Assembly: GCF_902459465.1 (NCBI RefSeq)
Contig: NC_047073.1
Coordinates: forward strand, 4,340,001 to 4,404,000
Direction of reading: 5' to 3'
Source of the DNA: Asterias rubens
Lineage: Eukaryota > Echinodermata > Asteroidea > Forcipulatida > Asteriidae
Length of the DNA stretch: 64,000 nt
Part shown: in pieces, positions 33,801 through 44,798 of the stretch
Position numbering within the stretch: the stretch's first letter is position 1
Layout: the number at the start of each line of letters is the position of its first letter
Translations under genes and position numbers: made by a program
The notes under the pieces: generated by a model
What the model saw: only the letters and a program-made list of their open reading frames with translations
Told to the model about the DNA's origin: nothing
Database searches by the model: none

Positions 33801-34439
33801 AAGCAAGACAAGATCTCAAAAGAACATAATCTACCAAGCAAGATGTTATACACATGGTGTTACTGCAAACCAAATTTAAATTTATACGTCACCATGCAAT
33901 GCCTCAACTCCCATATACTTATATAAGTCTTTTGGTATCTTCACCCTGTCACCAAGTTAATCTGCATCATCAGTTCTTATGCAGTATGCAGCACCAGGGT
34001 CCAGCTTTCTCCAGAAGACAATCAGAGCATACTGATTGAAACGTCGAGTTGAAACCAACGGTTCTTTTTAGAACCACCCCAACTCATTAGAGATTATCAT
34101 TACATGGTGATGCCACAAACCTATATCGTATTTCCACCATGCAAAGTTTCAAATCCTACTCACCTTGTATTTTTCTTCTTCTTCTTCTAAGGTGCTGAAG
34201 CAGGAGAATGGTACGTGGACCTGAAGAACGGCTCTGGCAGTGCCGGCAGCGGAGCAGCTCCAGGTGGTTCCCCAGATGTCATCATGAAGCTGGACTCCGC
34301 AGACTTCTTGAAGATGTTCCAGGGCGAGCTAAAACCGACTGCAGCTTTCATGTCCGGTAAACTCAAGATGGATGGTGACTTGATGAAAGCCATGAAGCTT
34401 GAGACGCTTATGAAGAAACTTCCATCTTCTAAACTTTAG
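27838..34439 (+). CDS. HSDL2: Hydroxysteroid dehydrogenase-like protein 2, 8 coding exons
   Basis: Orthologue of HSDL2, a short-chain dehydrogenase fused to a sterol carrier protein 2 (SCP2) domain, known from peroxisomes and mitochondria and linked to lipid metabolism. Coding exons: 27838-27851, 30046-30209, 30686-30899, 31755-31858, 32330-32431, 32772-32975, 33394-33603, 34192-34439. All junctions are GT/AG and in frame, giving 419 aa (human 418). The Rossmann cofactor motif TGASRGIG is at residues 15-22, NNAS at 99-102, the catalytic Ser at about 151, and Tyr167-x3-Lys171 in AYSIAKYG. The SCP2 domain fills roughly residues 310-419. The protein ends in SSKL, a canonical PTS1 peroxisomal signal. 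The 14-nt first coding exon ends in a GTGAGT donor, and its start agrees with the human N-terminus (M..NTG.LAG). The gene is divergent from AOPEP, with 1.7 kb between the two ATGs. Intron 1 (2.2 kb) holds a MITE and a 16-bp minisatellite. Confidence 0.96.
28447..28547. mobile_element. 101-bp MITE beside the minisatellite (HSDL2 intron 1)
   Basis: TIR TAGACCCAGTTA / TTACTGGGTCTA, with an inner TTTTGACATTATCGGTC segment. A related copy is at 26595-26710. The 16-bp minisatellite starts about 10 bp to its right. Confidence 0.7.
28558..28877. repeat. 16-bp minisatellite in HSDL2 intron 1
   Basis: About 19-20 units of CCCAAGTCAACTCGGT. The first four are diverged, the rest nearly identical. Because 16 is not a multiple of 3, three units (48 bp) make one peptide period, and the repeat reads open across the array (28500-28928). 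It lies in an intron and is not expected to be coding. Confidence 0.95.
29402..29761 (+). mobile_element. TTAA-MITE D, copy 1 (HSDL2 intron 1)
   Basis: TTAAAGGGTCTATGTAAC at the left, GGTACCCAAATCCTTTAA-like at the right. Long inner inverted repeats (TTTGAAGATAATGATAGTAG / TATCATTATCTTCAAA) make it a large potential hairpin. Confidence 0.85.
31037..31325 (+). mobile_element. TTAA-MITE C (HSDL2 intron 3)
   Basis: Left end TTTAAAGGGAAGGTACACG; right end CGTGTACAGTGCCTGTAAAG. The body is related to A and B, with an AGACTTCTAGCTAGAAGTCT hairpin. Further C fragments occur at about 32066-32130, 36140-36232 and 55358-55410. Confidence 0.75.
33740..34110 (+). mobile_element. Possible Penelope-like element fragment (HSDL2 intron 7)
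   Basis: CAGGACAGTTCTTTTGCAGA...CACATGGTGTTACTGCAAAC, then CTGATTGAAACGTCGAGTTG and CCAACGGTTCTTTTTAGAACC. Similar blocks are at 51600-51745 and 56945-57190. A GAAACGTC box after a short stem is typical of Penelope-like hammerhead regions, but the CTGATGA box is degenerate here (CAGAAGA). Class assignment is uncertain. Confidence 0.4.
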
Positions 34440-34616
34440 TTGGGTTTCTTCAGAGTCTGTATTCTTTAAGTGTATTGCATTAGAGCATCAAGGTTTTCAA
34501 ACTAATGTTTCAAACTGGCATCAAAATAATTTAGGTTGTCATGCTAACTGGCAAACCAAGTGTTTACAAGCTATCCGAGTCTGTGTCTTTGAAATTTTCA
34601 CGTTAACCTGTCCTCA

Positions 34617-34808
34617 GGCCGGGTTTCATACAGCTGCTGAAGCAGAAAATATTGCGTAAAAGTTTTCTGCTTAGCGAAAAAAAATATAGGTTACCGGTCA
34701 AAATGGAACATTAACATTGCATTTCAACTGGTAACCTTAATCTGGTAAGCATAATGTTGCTGTGCTTAGCTACTGTTTGTTCTTAAGCAGCTCTATGAAA
34801 TTAGGCCC
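34617..34808. mobile_element. GCTTAGCA-type repeat, copy 3 (3' of HSDL2)
   Basis: GGCCGGGTTTCATACAGCTG at the left, CAGCTCTATGAAATTAGGCC at the right, with GGTTACCGGTCAAAATGGAA inside. A degenerate second unit follows at 34848-34966. Confidence 0.65.
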
Positions 34809-35127
34809 TGGCACGAAGTGAGCAAGACAAACTGAGCAATGACAGCCCCATAGAGCTGCTTACCACATAATTCTCTGCTTCAACACCCAGTAAATTAATG
34901 TGATTCTATGAGCTGTAAGCACAGAATTATGCAGTAAGCAGAGCCATGAGATGGGGGCCCTGTACTATTTAGAGGGTTAACCCCGATTCATAGTTCCTGC
35001 GAAGGAGTATGCAAAGCCGATTTCGACGTCACAGTAATGTTTTTTCTGCAAATGTTTTCACAGGAGTTTAACAAAAGACAACTGTTGGGAATTATTTGTT
35101 TGCACGTTTGTGACGTCCAAAATTGTA

Positions 35128-35513
35128 TTAAAGGCAGTGGACTCTATTGGTAATTACTCAAAATAATTATGAGCATAAAACCTTACTTGGTAACGAGTAA
35201 TGGGGAGAGGTTGGTAGTATAAAGCATTGTGAGAAACGGCTCCCTCTGAAGTGGAGTAGTTTTCGAGAAAGAAGTAATTTTCCACGAATTTGATTTTGAG
35301 ACCTCAAGTTTAGAATTTGAGGTCTCGAAATCAAGCGTCTGGAAGCACACAACTTCGTGTGACAAGGGTGTTTTTTCTTTCATTGTTATCTCGCAACTTC
35401 GACGATTGATTGAGCTCAAATTTTCACAGGTTTGTTATTTTATGTATATGTTGAGATACACCAAGTGAGAAGACTGGTCTTTGACAATTACCAATAGTGT
35501 CCACTGTCTTTAA
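35128..35513 (+). mobile_element. TTAA-MITE A, copy 7 (downstream of HSDL2)
   Basis: Full-length copy about 0.7 kb after the HSDL2 stop codon, possibly inside its 3' UTR. Both TTAA ends and the hairpin are present. Confidence 0.9.
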
Positions 35514-36237
35514 CTCACATTCGCGGGAAGTATGAATCGGACTCTATCCAGTTTGTCACAAACTCTTAGGAGCGTCAACAAAAGCGATGACTCTAATGCA
35601 AAATATTTACTTGTTTACCATTGCAATATTTTTTTGTATTTAAAACAGGTGTAATGAATTGCAGTTGACATAAATAATGACATTTTGAAATGTGTTTGGT
35701 TATCAGTTGTGTTTAATAGTTTTCAGAGGTAGAGTCACTATGTACAACTATTAGTTTGCAGTACCTTTGGAAGACATGTACATAAAACAGCAATGCAATT
35801 AAATGTTATTTAGGTATAAAAAGGTACTGTAGACAATTTCATTTTGGGACCAAGAGAAAATATTTCATTTTAACTAATAGCTACACATTCAAGTTCAGAC
35901 TGCTCCAGGTCTCAGGTTCGAATCCCGTTACAGTAAATTTGTTGTTGTTTCTCATAGACTAGAAAAGGCCTTGCCGCCACAAATATTTAAATTTAAGGCC
36001 TTTTGATTCCTGGTGATGCACGTGTAACACTAACTGAATGACATGGGATAAAGAGAACACTACTTGTGGAATTAATCATTACACTACTATTAATTGATAT
36101 TATTTTTTTCAGGGATACAAAATTTAATTTGTTTATTTTTGTTTAGGTTTGTTATTTTATGTACATGATGGGATACACCAAGTGAGAAGACTGGTCTTTG
36201 ACAATTACCAAACGTGTACCTTCCCTTTAAGGCAATC

Positions 36238-36480
36238 TCAGTGATCTAGCGGTACAGTAAGACATCTTGGGTCGATTTCACAAAGAGTACAGCTAGTCCC
36301 AAGTTAGGACGAGTAACTCGCCCTAATTAGAGATAAGACTAGTCTTAACTCTTCGTGCAATCCACCTCTGCTTTAGCAATGCAAAGGCCGTGGGTTCAAA
36401 TCACACCCAACTGATTTGCCTGTGGATTCCATCACGGAACTCGGGAGGGGAAAGTACCGAGTGTACAGTGTTAGGGTCAA
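36238..36480 (+). mobile_element. tRNA-like SINE fragment split by an AGTTAAGACTAG repeat
   Basis: GTGATCTAGCGGTACAGTAAG (A-box-like) and GTGGGTTCAAATCACACCC (B-box-like) are separated by a palindromic repeat at 36270-36365 (TTTCACAAAGAGTACAGCTA...TAGTCTTAACTC). Confidence 0.55.
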
Positions 36481-36624
36481 AACATAATGATACTGTACTT
36501 CTATTAATGCCTAATCTATTTACACTTGATACATTTGTAATAGATTTTGTAATTATGTTATGTAATAAATACAAGGTCGAAAAAGCAACCCTATTGTCGT
36601 TGATTTACTTAACTATAACGATGG

Positions 36625-38847
36625 TCATGATTCTAGCTGTTGTATTTCCCGTTTGATGTTGTCCCTTGCTTGTATCTCGTAAAGCTCTCGAAAGTCTTGA
36701 GTAGCAAAGATGTTGGGCGTCTTCAGAAATTCTTTCAGGATCTTGGAAAAACAAACAAAACAAAACATGTAAAAGTTATACAAGCATGCAAACGCTGCAT
36801 CGCCTAAGATGCACACTACACTGTAAAACACACGGGGGGAATTAAATAAAAAAATGCACAACCAAACTATTTGTGAAGACGACGTCGGGTACATAGCAGT
36901 GCCATTTTATTATAAGGAGACTGGTCTTAAACAATTACTAAAACTATACCCTGCCGTTAATGCCTTGTTCTGCTGTAGTATCTCTTTACCTGTGCTCTAG
37001 CCGTCCTATACTGCATCTCAGGTACATGAATGTATTCTGCTCTAATCTTCTGAGCGTAGCAGGCGTACTCCGTTTCTGGTAATCCCAACACTTGCATATC
37101 AAAGTCTAGAAAGTAATGCTCATCACTGCTACCGTACCTGGAGGGGAAAAGTTAGAGTTCGCAAGTTGTAAAAAAGCAATTATTTTAAAGTTATCTTGGG
37201 TTTTTGTCGGTATTGTGACAGATGTGTGATGTCACAGATTGGATTGTTTTCTCTCACCAACGAGCCAGTGGCTGGCGTCCTACTTCGGTCACCTGTATCA
37301 ATTAAATTGGTTATGATGTCGTCATTCTCGTTTAACTGATCAGTGGAAATTTGAAATAGTCTTTGCTACAGACGCAGTGACAGGTATGTTATTGCTCTAT
37401 TTGATTTTTAAGACTCATTTTTGTCTGGCACTTTGTGAGATGTGCTGTGGCGAAATCTACAACCAACCTGCCAGTAACACCGGGTAAACCCTCTTCACTT
37501 AACAAACAATAAGTGTTCTTGGTTCTTTTACCTACATTAACAGTAACTGACGGAAGAAGCAACAAGGGTTAAGTGTCTCGCCTAAAAGACACATGGCAAC
37601 CATGCCCAACGACCAGAACCCACACTCTGCAGATGGCTAACAAGCTCGATAGTTACATTTTTAGTAGTTTCTTGAACATTATCAATGAGTCGAATGAAGT
37701 ATAATATTTGGAGATGGGGGAGCTTGTTCCACAGGTAAGGGCCACAAAACCAAAAATGCACCCCTACCAAGATCAAACGTTACACACCCTCATTCAAGGG
37801 TTCAAAGTTCAAGATTAAACTTACATGCCAGATACTTGGTGTGCTTCAGTGCTATGCATCTTGGTAAGGCGAATCAACCTATCCACTTCTTGCACCAATT
37901 CCGTGTCGCTGTCCATCAGACATTCCCCGGCAAACGATCTGAACAGTTCGGCACTTTGCTCTTCATTGTCTCCTGCCTTAGGGTTGTAGATCACACTGAT
38001 TTCAAAGAAGGAAAAAGTTTTATTCATAAATTCATAAACACCTGACAGTTTCGTTATTCCTGTTGGTGGAGAGTGTGTCACATGGATTGGGGGGTTTAAA
38101 CGGTGGAAAATAACAGCTGGAGCTGATTATAACCAGTTGTTTTATAATCAGAATTTTAGCAGGCTAGCGCATAACCTCGCTCCAAGGGGTGATCGATCGA
38201 TGTGCCATTTTGGCCCATGAATACGAGGATGCATACTACTACTTCTACTACGCGCACGAATGCATATCCGAAAACTGTCTCGGTCATGACAAATGCAACA
38301 AACGTACAGAGCTCAAGGAAGTCGGAAAACAAGTTTTACAGACTTTCTTACTTTATTACGCCTTTTAACTAAAAAGGCATTTATTAATGAGAATAAAAGA
38401 GTAGTGACTACTTCTTAAACCGACATTTAAAACCTGGGGCATGACGTCACAACAAAAGGACGAGTGTTTGTTTGATTATGCGGGGAAGCTAATCGAACGC
38501 ACCCAATGATACCTCCGCAGCTAGCAATGAAATTGGACCCCGATCTATACTCACTCATGGAAGAAGATCGCCCATCCAACCGCTTCATGTGACGTCAGCT
38601 TACTCTTATATGTGCTGAAGAGCCTAAACATTGCTGCGATGTGATCCAATGTGTGGTAGTGTCTTCCATCTTCAGCGTAGTGTTCACATAATCGGACCCA
38701 CCAGGATTCAGCTAGGGAGGGGGTTGGGCTGCTTTGTGTAACTCGCTCCTCCTCCGTAGTGAGGTTGCTGGTTGATAATAAACTCAAGAACTGTGTCTTC
38801 AAGCTTAGCGCAGTGAGTGATGGACTGTTCATGATGTGTTTTGTCAA
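36625..38847 (-). CDS. Predicted HD-superfamily metal-dependent phosphohydrolase (COG4339-like), 4 exons
   Basis: Coding exons: 38847-38555, 37995-37825, 37137-36990, 36741-36625. The in-frame joins give 242 aa, close to the usual length of this family, which is common in bacteria and patchy in eukaryotes. Motifs: RHYHTLDHI at residues 62-70; FFHD at 95-98, where the HD codon pair is rebuilt across intron 1; then VIYNP, a DNEEQSAE segment and [10 protein letters not shown]. Exon 3 carries the family signature [10 protein letters not shown] followed by LG...Y..Y...IR.EY. Exon 4 ends with [15 protein letters not shown]. The metal-binding His/Asp set looks intact, so an active hydrolase is plausible, but the substrate of the family is unknown. 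Met1 is used because it opens the exon; Met6 is an alternative. The gene is tail-to-tail with HSDL2, and a perfect 161-bp inverted repeat begins 34 bp upstream of the start codon. Confidence 0.9.
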
Positions 38848-38880
38848 CCGGCAATTCCAATTTCTAATTGAGTTAAATAA

Positions 38881-39322
38881 GTAGCGGCCATAAAACGGAA
38901 GAAAGTTTGTCCCTCATTAATATTTCTGTGCAAAGTTGAATGTCTGAACCATAATAACTGGTACTTGTTTGACATTTGGATGTCAACCTTTAGTAGAATG
39001 AGGAAATCAACTTCACACCACCAGTGGTATGGCTTTTTTGTAACATAGTATTTGATTTACAACAGGAACGTTAGTCCTTCTTGTGAAAATATAGTGAAAA
39101 TTGGTGGCAGGATACAGAAAGTTTTCCAAAACATGCATTGACCACCAACCCGACTTCCTTCACAAAAAAGCCATACCACTGGTGGTGTGAAGTTGATTTC
39201 CTCATTCTACTAAAGGTTGACATCCAAATGTCAAACAAGTACCAGTTATTATGGTTCAGACATTCAACTTTGCACAGAAATATTAATGAGGGACAAACTT
39301 TCTTCCGTTTTATGGCCGCTAC
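38881..39322. repeat. Long perfect inverted repeat, 161-bp arms and 120-bp spacer
   Basis: The arms 38881-39041 and 39162-39322 are reverse complements with no mismatch or gap that I can find (paired positions sum to 78203 along the arm). The spacer is 39042-39161. It starts 34 bp upstream of the HD-hydrolase start codon. The outer ends lack TTAA or an obvious target duplication. It could be a fold-back element, a recent inverted duplication, a source of hairpin RNA, or an assembly artefact. Confidence 0.9.
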
Positions 39323-39936
39323 GGCAACGTTGTTGAAATTTCACCTTCAACAACTTTTTACACAGTCTACACAAATTTATAATTTAACCAACAAACCAGA
39401 GCAGACAACGAATGACTACACCGATGAACCATGGAGGTAGAAATGGATGGACTGAAAGCTAACGCCCTGATGGTTGTGGTAGTAAGTAGCACCATGGTGG
39501 TAGAATGGTAGCACGACCATGGACTCGGAGGAAGGATTTCCTTTTCCACAGGTCCAGGACAGATCGACTAGCAGGCTGACCCTCTGGATGACCCGTCATC
39601 ACCGCACCGACATGAAATTGACGCACTACCGAGACGACTTTTGATTTTAAATTAAAGTAAAAAATTATTTAATTGGAACACACTGATAGCTTTTTACTCA
39701 CTTTACTAACCAGTAGATAGTCCGGGCTATTCCTGTCCATGTAGTACTATTTTCCTATGATGACAAGTAGTAAAATCGTAGACACTTACAGTAGAAGTTT
39801 TGTCTTGTGTGTGCGGTGTGTGTGTGTTGTGTGACAGACCTGTTTTGCGTCGTCTGCATTGTATAGTGAGGTAGTAAAGTCACAAAGTGATCTCTTGAGG
39901 GGGCTAATCAAGATCGCCGCTCTAGCGCTCTGTGAA

Positions 39937-40308
39937 TTAAAGATGCTATGTCAGATTTTTGGCCGATTTGACCCAAAAATTTTGATTTAAAATTCAATTG
40001 ATGTTTTGATGGGGGTCGATAAAGTTACAACCTTTCATTTGAGCCATTGCTCGAAAAAAAGTCCGCCAATTATGAGTAGCACTGAAATAAAGTGCTCAAA
40101 ATTAGTTTTTGTTGGGATCCCGACAATATAATGACGTGACCAATTCTTATGTGTTTTATAAGAAACGTTTTAAATTTTTGTCATGGTTCCTGACCATTAA
40201 AAGTAAAAGTAAAACTTTATTTTTCGTTAGAGCGGGTGATACGCTTTGAAATACCATTCACTCAAAAAAATATATTTGGGGGCCAAAACTCTGACATAGC
40301 ATCTTTAA
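39937..40308. mobile_element. TTAA-bounded MITE with GATGCTATGTCAGA ends
   Basis: TTAAAGATGCTATGTCAGA at the left and TCTGACATAGCATCTTTAA (one mismatch) at the right, with inner TTTTTGGCC/GGCCAAAA complementarity. No ORF. Confidence 0.85.
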
Positions 40309-40423
40309 TATTGAACTTTAAAAAAAATTGCTACAAATTTTTGGCGGCACATTATGTGTTGACATACACATTGACAGAATAAAATAATAATAATAATAAG
40401 ATTATCAAATTTCTTGAGCGAGC

Positions 40424-40590
40424 TTAAAGGATGTGGGTACTTTTTTTGACACACAATGTCCACAGATTTACTTTAAACATACACCGTTTGAAGATAATGA
40501 TAGTAGAATGCGTAATTGGTTGCCGAGAGGAGGTGCTGTAGTGTTTGAGAAATAATGTCGTGAAAATACGCTGTTATAAATCCTATAGGA
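40424..40590 (+). mobile_element. TTAA-MITE D, partial copy
   Basis: Left half only: CTTAAAGGATGTGGGTAC..., GTCCACAGATTTAC, GAAGATAATGATAGTAGAA. The right half is missing. Confidence 0.7.
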
Positions 40591-40879
40591 ATCCTATTAC
40601 ATTATACTATAGGATTTTCAAAAAAAAACAACTAACAGGCCTTGAACACGACGTTCAAGTTTTAAAAATACTGTCGCTGAAAAAAAAAATGTCTTAATTA
40701 CTTTTTTTGTTTAATTAATTGAATCAATGATAGACCGACGAAATGATACCCTGACTCAACTAGTGACATTCCCGTAAAGATTTGTAGTAGGCCCTATATT
40801 TTGTTCTCTTAAAAGAAACCAACATAAAAATGCGTTGTATATAGCAGAAATGAGAGTCAAAGGATTTGTAATATAAAAG

Positions 40880-41160
40880 CATTACCGCAGTAACGCTTCT
40901 CAGATTGTATTCCTGTAGGGATTAATTCTTTCTATTTTGATCAAATTGGACCTTGTTCAACTCTGGAATATAAGTGCGGTATAAGGAGTAAGGTCTAACA
41001 GCAGTTGGATAGTAGGCTCTACAATGCACCAAACGATCGTAACAAGCGTTACCGCGGTAATGCTTCTCAGATATTTGGACATAATATTCAACCCTGAAAA
41101 TTAAATGCAATAAAAACTTGTTGAATAAAATTGCACGGCAGCTTTGGTAGGCTATAATAT
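40880..41160. repeat. CATTACCGC...GCTTCTCAGAT repeat
   Basis: GCATTACCGCAGTAACGCTT followed by CTCAGATTGTATTCC at 40879-40915 recurs inverted in sense (GCGTTACCGCGGTAATGCTT, 41046-41065). A second locus is at 60752-60800. Short palindromic repeat family of unknown class. Confidence 0.5.
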
Positions 41161-41219
41161 GTATGGATATGGAACAAAAAATCGTTTGTATTCTCCCCAA
41201 AAATTTAAATAAGGGAATC

Positions 41220-41660
41220 GATGTGTGGTGAAGAGGTTTTCAACTAGGGGTCTAATGCCTGCCTCCGTTCTCCATGATCCCATTCCATAAGAGCAGTTAA
41301 ATAAAATGTGCCCCCCCCCCCTCAACTTCCTATCCCATCCCATAACAGCAGTTCAATAAAAGGTGCCCCCTCCACTTCCTATCCCCGTCCCACGTGCTCT
41401 AATGCCTCCGTTCTCCATGATCCCATCCCATAACAGAAGTGAAATATAATAGATGTTAAATTTGCATCGGGGATAAAGAATATATATATATATTTTTTTT
41501 ACCCATACACCGATGTGTTAGCACTGTATACTCAGTACTTCCCGAGTCCTGTGAAAAAAATATTCCGAGTCCTATGAAATAAAAGGTGCCGCCCCCTTCC
41601 TATCCCCGTCCCACGTGCTCTTACCAATCCCTGCCTCCGTTTTCCATGATCCCGTCCCAC
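41220..41660. repeat. Tandem duplication interrupted by a TAGATGTTAAATTTGCAT element
   Basis: A unit of about 110 bp (GCCTCCGTTCTCCATGATCCC, CTTCCTATCCCCGTCCCACG) occurs about three times between 41260 and 41660. An ATAATAGATGTTAAATTTGC element (41446-41570) is inserted. Other copies of that element are at 57940-58075, 58400-58485, 43945-44090 (inverted) and 63595-63662 (inverted). Confidence 0.7.
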
Positions 41661-42551
41661 AGTTTTTGCTTGTACAATCTGAAAAATCAGACATGCCGGT
41701 ATGGGCAAATTTTTAGATTCAGGGTCAACAATTTTCGCTGATTTTATGGTTTTATGATCAGAACATAATTATTAATAGAGACATTTCATCAGTGCGGACC
41801 TAGTAAATAAACCAAAGTTCGAGATAAATTGATAATTTTAAGTCAAACACCTGAAGTATCTGCCATGCCAGGGGTCGATTTCACGAAGCGCTATCGAGGC
41901 GTCGTAGCTCAAGTTACGACGTATACTTCAGATGTTTCCAAGTTTGGGTCAAACAATTTTCGGTGATTTTATTATTTCAAATGACACAAAACAGACTACT
42001 AAAGACATTTCACCAGTGCAGACTGAGTTAATCAACCAAAGTTTGATATAGCAACAAGAGAACAATATAATTCGTCAAACCATTTTAATAACAGTACTAG
42101 TTTCAAATCAATCAGCAATTTAAATTTATCTTTTTTTTATACACTGTACATTACTTTACAATGTGTTGATAATCTTACATAATTATACAATATTGTCTCC
42201 ACATGGCCCATTATCTTACACACAAGTATACAATAAAATATTGATAAACAAAAACAACTCAAAGTTGTAATGACTGGAACCGAGTCTAGTCCCTTACTAA
42301 ATTACCATTTCATTTCAAAAGATCAAACAAAAAAACACACACAAACGCAAACAAACCAGGAATATAGGTTTTAATATAATAGTTACAATGTAATCGCTTG
42401 TGGAAGTAAGGGAACGATACCAACTGACATGGAGTTTGGTGCTTACCTAACTGTCTTCCCCGGAGTTTTTAGTGACTGTGTGCATGGCTAGTACAAGATA
42501 TCAAAACTACTGTTTCCTGGGAAACATTTCATTTGTTTAGCTAGGATTATG

Positions 42552-42910
42552 GGGTGTTGTGGCCGAGTGGATAAGAGCACCAAACTCAAGCTCTGGTGCT
42601 TCTGCTCAGCAGAGTGTGGGTACGAATCCCGGTCGTGACACTTGTTTCCCTGAGCAAGACACTTAACTATAATTACTTCTCTCTACCCAGGGGTAAACGG
42701 GTACCTGTGTGGGCAGATTGTTCTTGTTATGTACTTGGTTTAGCCGAGTAGCGCATGCACACAGGTTGTACACTCAACGGGGAGCTGAGATGGTTTAATA
42801 AATGATTTAAGGCCCAGTGACCGGGGGTATTAACGTCCGACAACCCTCGGTCGTGAAAAGCGCTATATAAAAACGGATTTTTATTATTATTATTATTGTT
42901 ATTATTATTA
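42552..42910 (+). mobile_element. SINE-1 (tRNA-derived, Leu/Ser-like head, (ATT)n tail), full copy
   Basis: The head GTTGTGGCCGAGTGGATAAG resembles an A box and GGGTACGAATCCC a B box. A conserved body follows (ACACTT...CAAGACACTTAACTA, GGGAGCTGAGATGGTTTAA), then GCGCTATATAAAAACGG and an (ATT)n tail. It is a SINE, not a functional tRNA gene, because the acceptor stem is not closed. Confidence 0.85.
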
Positions 42911-43049
42911 GGATTGGGATTAGGATTAGGATTAGGCAAAGATCCTGAGACGTTAATCCATCTGAAGGATTTCATTTTGAAGAATTGAAACCTCATACTG
43001 TTGCTATCTGTACCATATGAAAGACAAAATATTTTCACAACAGTTTCTG

Positions 43050-43382
43050 TTAAAGGAACCATTGCCTTTGATCAGTCGAGTTGGTATTCGAAAAGTGTTT
43101 GTATTCGTTTGCTGTAAAATGCATGTGGTTGGAAAGATGTTTTTAAAGTAGAATACATGAACCATACATATATGCCTCGAAATTGTGTGGTTTTCCTTTT
43201 GCTTTGCAAACTAGCACGGTCGGCAGCCATGTGTGGGAGTCACAATTTCGAGGCAAAATTTGTGTGGATCATTGTATTCTACTGTTAGAACATCTTTCTA
43301 CCCATATGCATTTTATAACAAACGGTTACAAATGCTTTTAATACTGCCAACTCGTCCGATCCAAGGCAACGTGTCCCTTTAA
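43050..43382. mobile_element. Long-TIR TTAA MITE, copy 2
   Basis: Same family as 6648-6973: TTAAAGGAACCATTGCCTTTG at the left and CCAAGGCAACGTGTCCCTTTAA at the right, with the same CACGGTCGGC core. Confidence 0.85.
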
Positions 43383-43581
43383 ACACACGACACTAAAATT
43401 CCTACTTTATATGTAAAGAGTTTTAGTAATACAGAATTTTAAGATGCAACCTGTATTAAAGTGCATTTATGTACGATACTAACATTACAATCAGCAAAGC
43501 AAACAAAACAAATAATAAGACAAGAAAGAATAAATATTTCCAACAATCCTTTCGTCTGTATTTATAATTGTGTTGCTACCC

Positions 43582-43904
43582 TTAGACTTCTCACTTTGTC
43601 TATCTCAACATATGCACAAAATAACAAACCTGAGAAAATTTGAGCTCGGTTGGTCGTCGGAGTTGCGAGATAACGGAAAAAAGCACCCTTGTATCACGAA
43701 GTTGTGTGCTTTCAGATGCTTGATTTCGAGACCTCAAATTCTAAACTTGAGGTATCGAAATCAAATTCGAGGAAAATAACTTCTTTCTCAAAAACTACGT
43801 CACTTCAGAGGGAGCTGTTTCTCAGAATGTTTTATACTATCAGCCTCTCTTATATACTGATAATTTTTTTTAGTAATTACCAATAGTGTCCACTGCCTTT
43901 AAAA
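43582..43904 (-). mobile_element. TTAA-MITE A, copy 8 (one terminus missing)
   Basis: Inverted copy lacking about the outer 50 bp on its left side. The right TTAA end is present. Confidence 0.85.
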
Positions 43905-44798
43905 TACAGTCTTAACGTTTATTTGTGTTTTTAAAGCACTGTTTTTTTATACTCAGTACTTTCCCTGAGCTGTGAGAAAACAATCCACAGGCAAATAACT
44001 TGGGCGCGCAAGTACTGAGTATCGGTGCTTAAAACAAATCGGTGTCAGGGTAAAACAAAACAAAATATATTCTTTGACCCCAATGCAAAAAGAAAATAAT
44101 CTTTTGTCTGTATTTGTTTACTTCTCATATTTTTCTTTTCGCTTATGCATTTTTCAATTGGCAGAAATATACTAAAATATATTTTTAAACATCAAAAAAA
44201 CTATTTCTTCTTTAAGTACATCTTTTTTCTGGGCTCACACATTCAGTAAAAAGTATTTAATTTAAATCGTTTCTGCGGAGGGAGGAGAGGAGAAAAAAAA
44301 CAGACAGAGGCTTTTACCACGAATGAAATACGTTTAAGTTGGAAGAACAACTTGTCTACATTTATATATGACCTCTCCCCGAACTTGTATTTAATCATTT
44401 TCTTACCATCGTGCGAGTGTAAAATAAGAAAAATTTCTCTATACAGTTTTCTAAATTAATGTCATTATTGTGTAAGAAAAACAGATGAAAATCATCAGAT
44501 AAGTTGCAGGTGCAAGGAAACCTAATATTGTTTTTGAGTAGGTAACTTACAACACAAAAAATGGAAATGCGTTTTGTGCAAATAAAAATGCTCTTGAAAG
44601 TCGTGGTTTGAGACCGCGATTGAATCAAATGACTTTGGCTACAGCTTTGTCTCTTGGCTGCAATGGCACATTGAAGTATATTACTCGTGGCATTACAGCC
44701 ATTTAGCCATGTGACCCCAGCCATTATTTTGAAATGATCCTAGAAAACCTAAAGCCAGGACCCAGTTTCATCCAGCTGCTTTAGCAAAAAAATATTGC

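Noticed and set aside
36564..36569. AATAAA as the HSDL2 polyadenylation signal
   Set aside because: It is 2.1 kb after the stop codon, beyond a MITE and repeats; without transcript data it cannot be assigned.
42552..42640. Apparent tRNA-Leu/Ser gene
   Set aside because: A- and B-box-like words are present, but the acceptor stem does not close and the sequence continues into a SINE body with an (ATT)n tail. The same holds for the other tRNA-like heads in the window.
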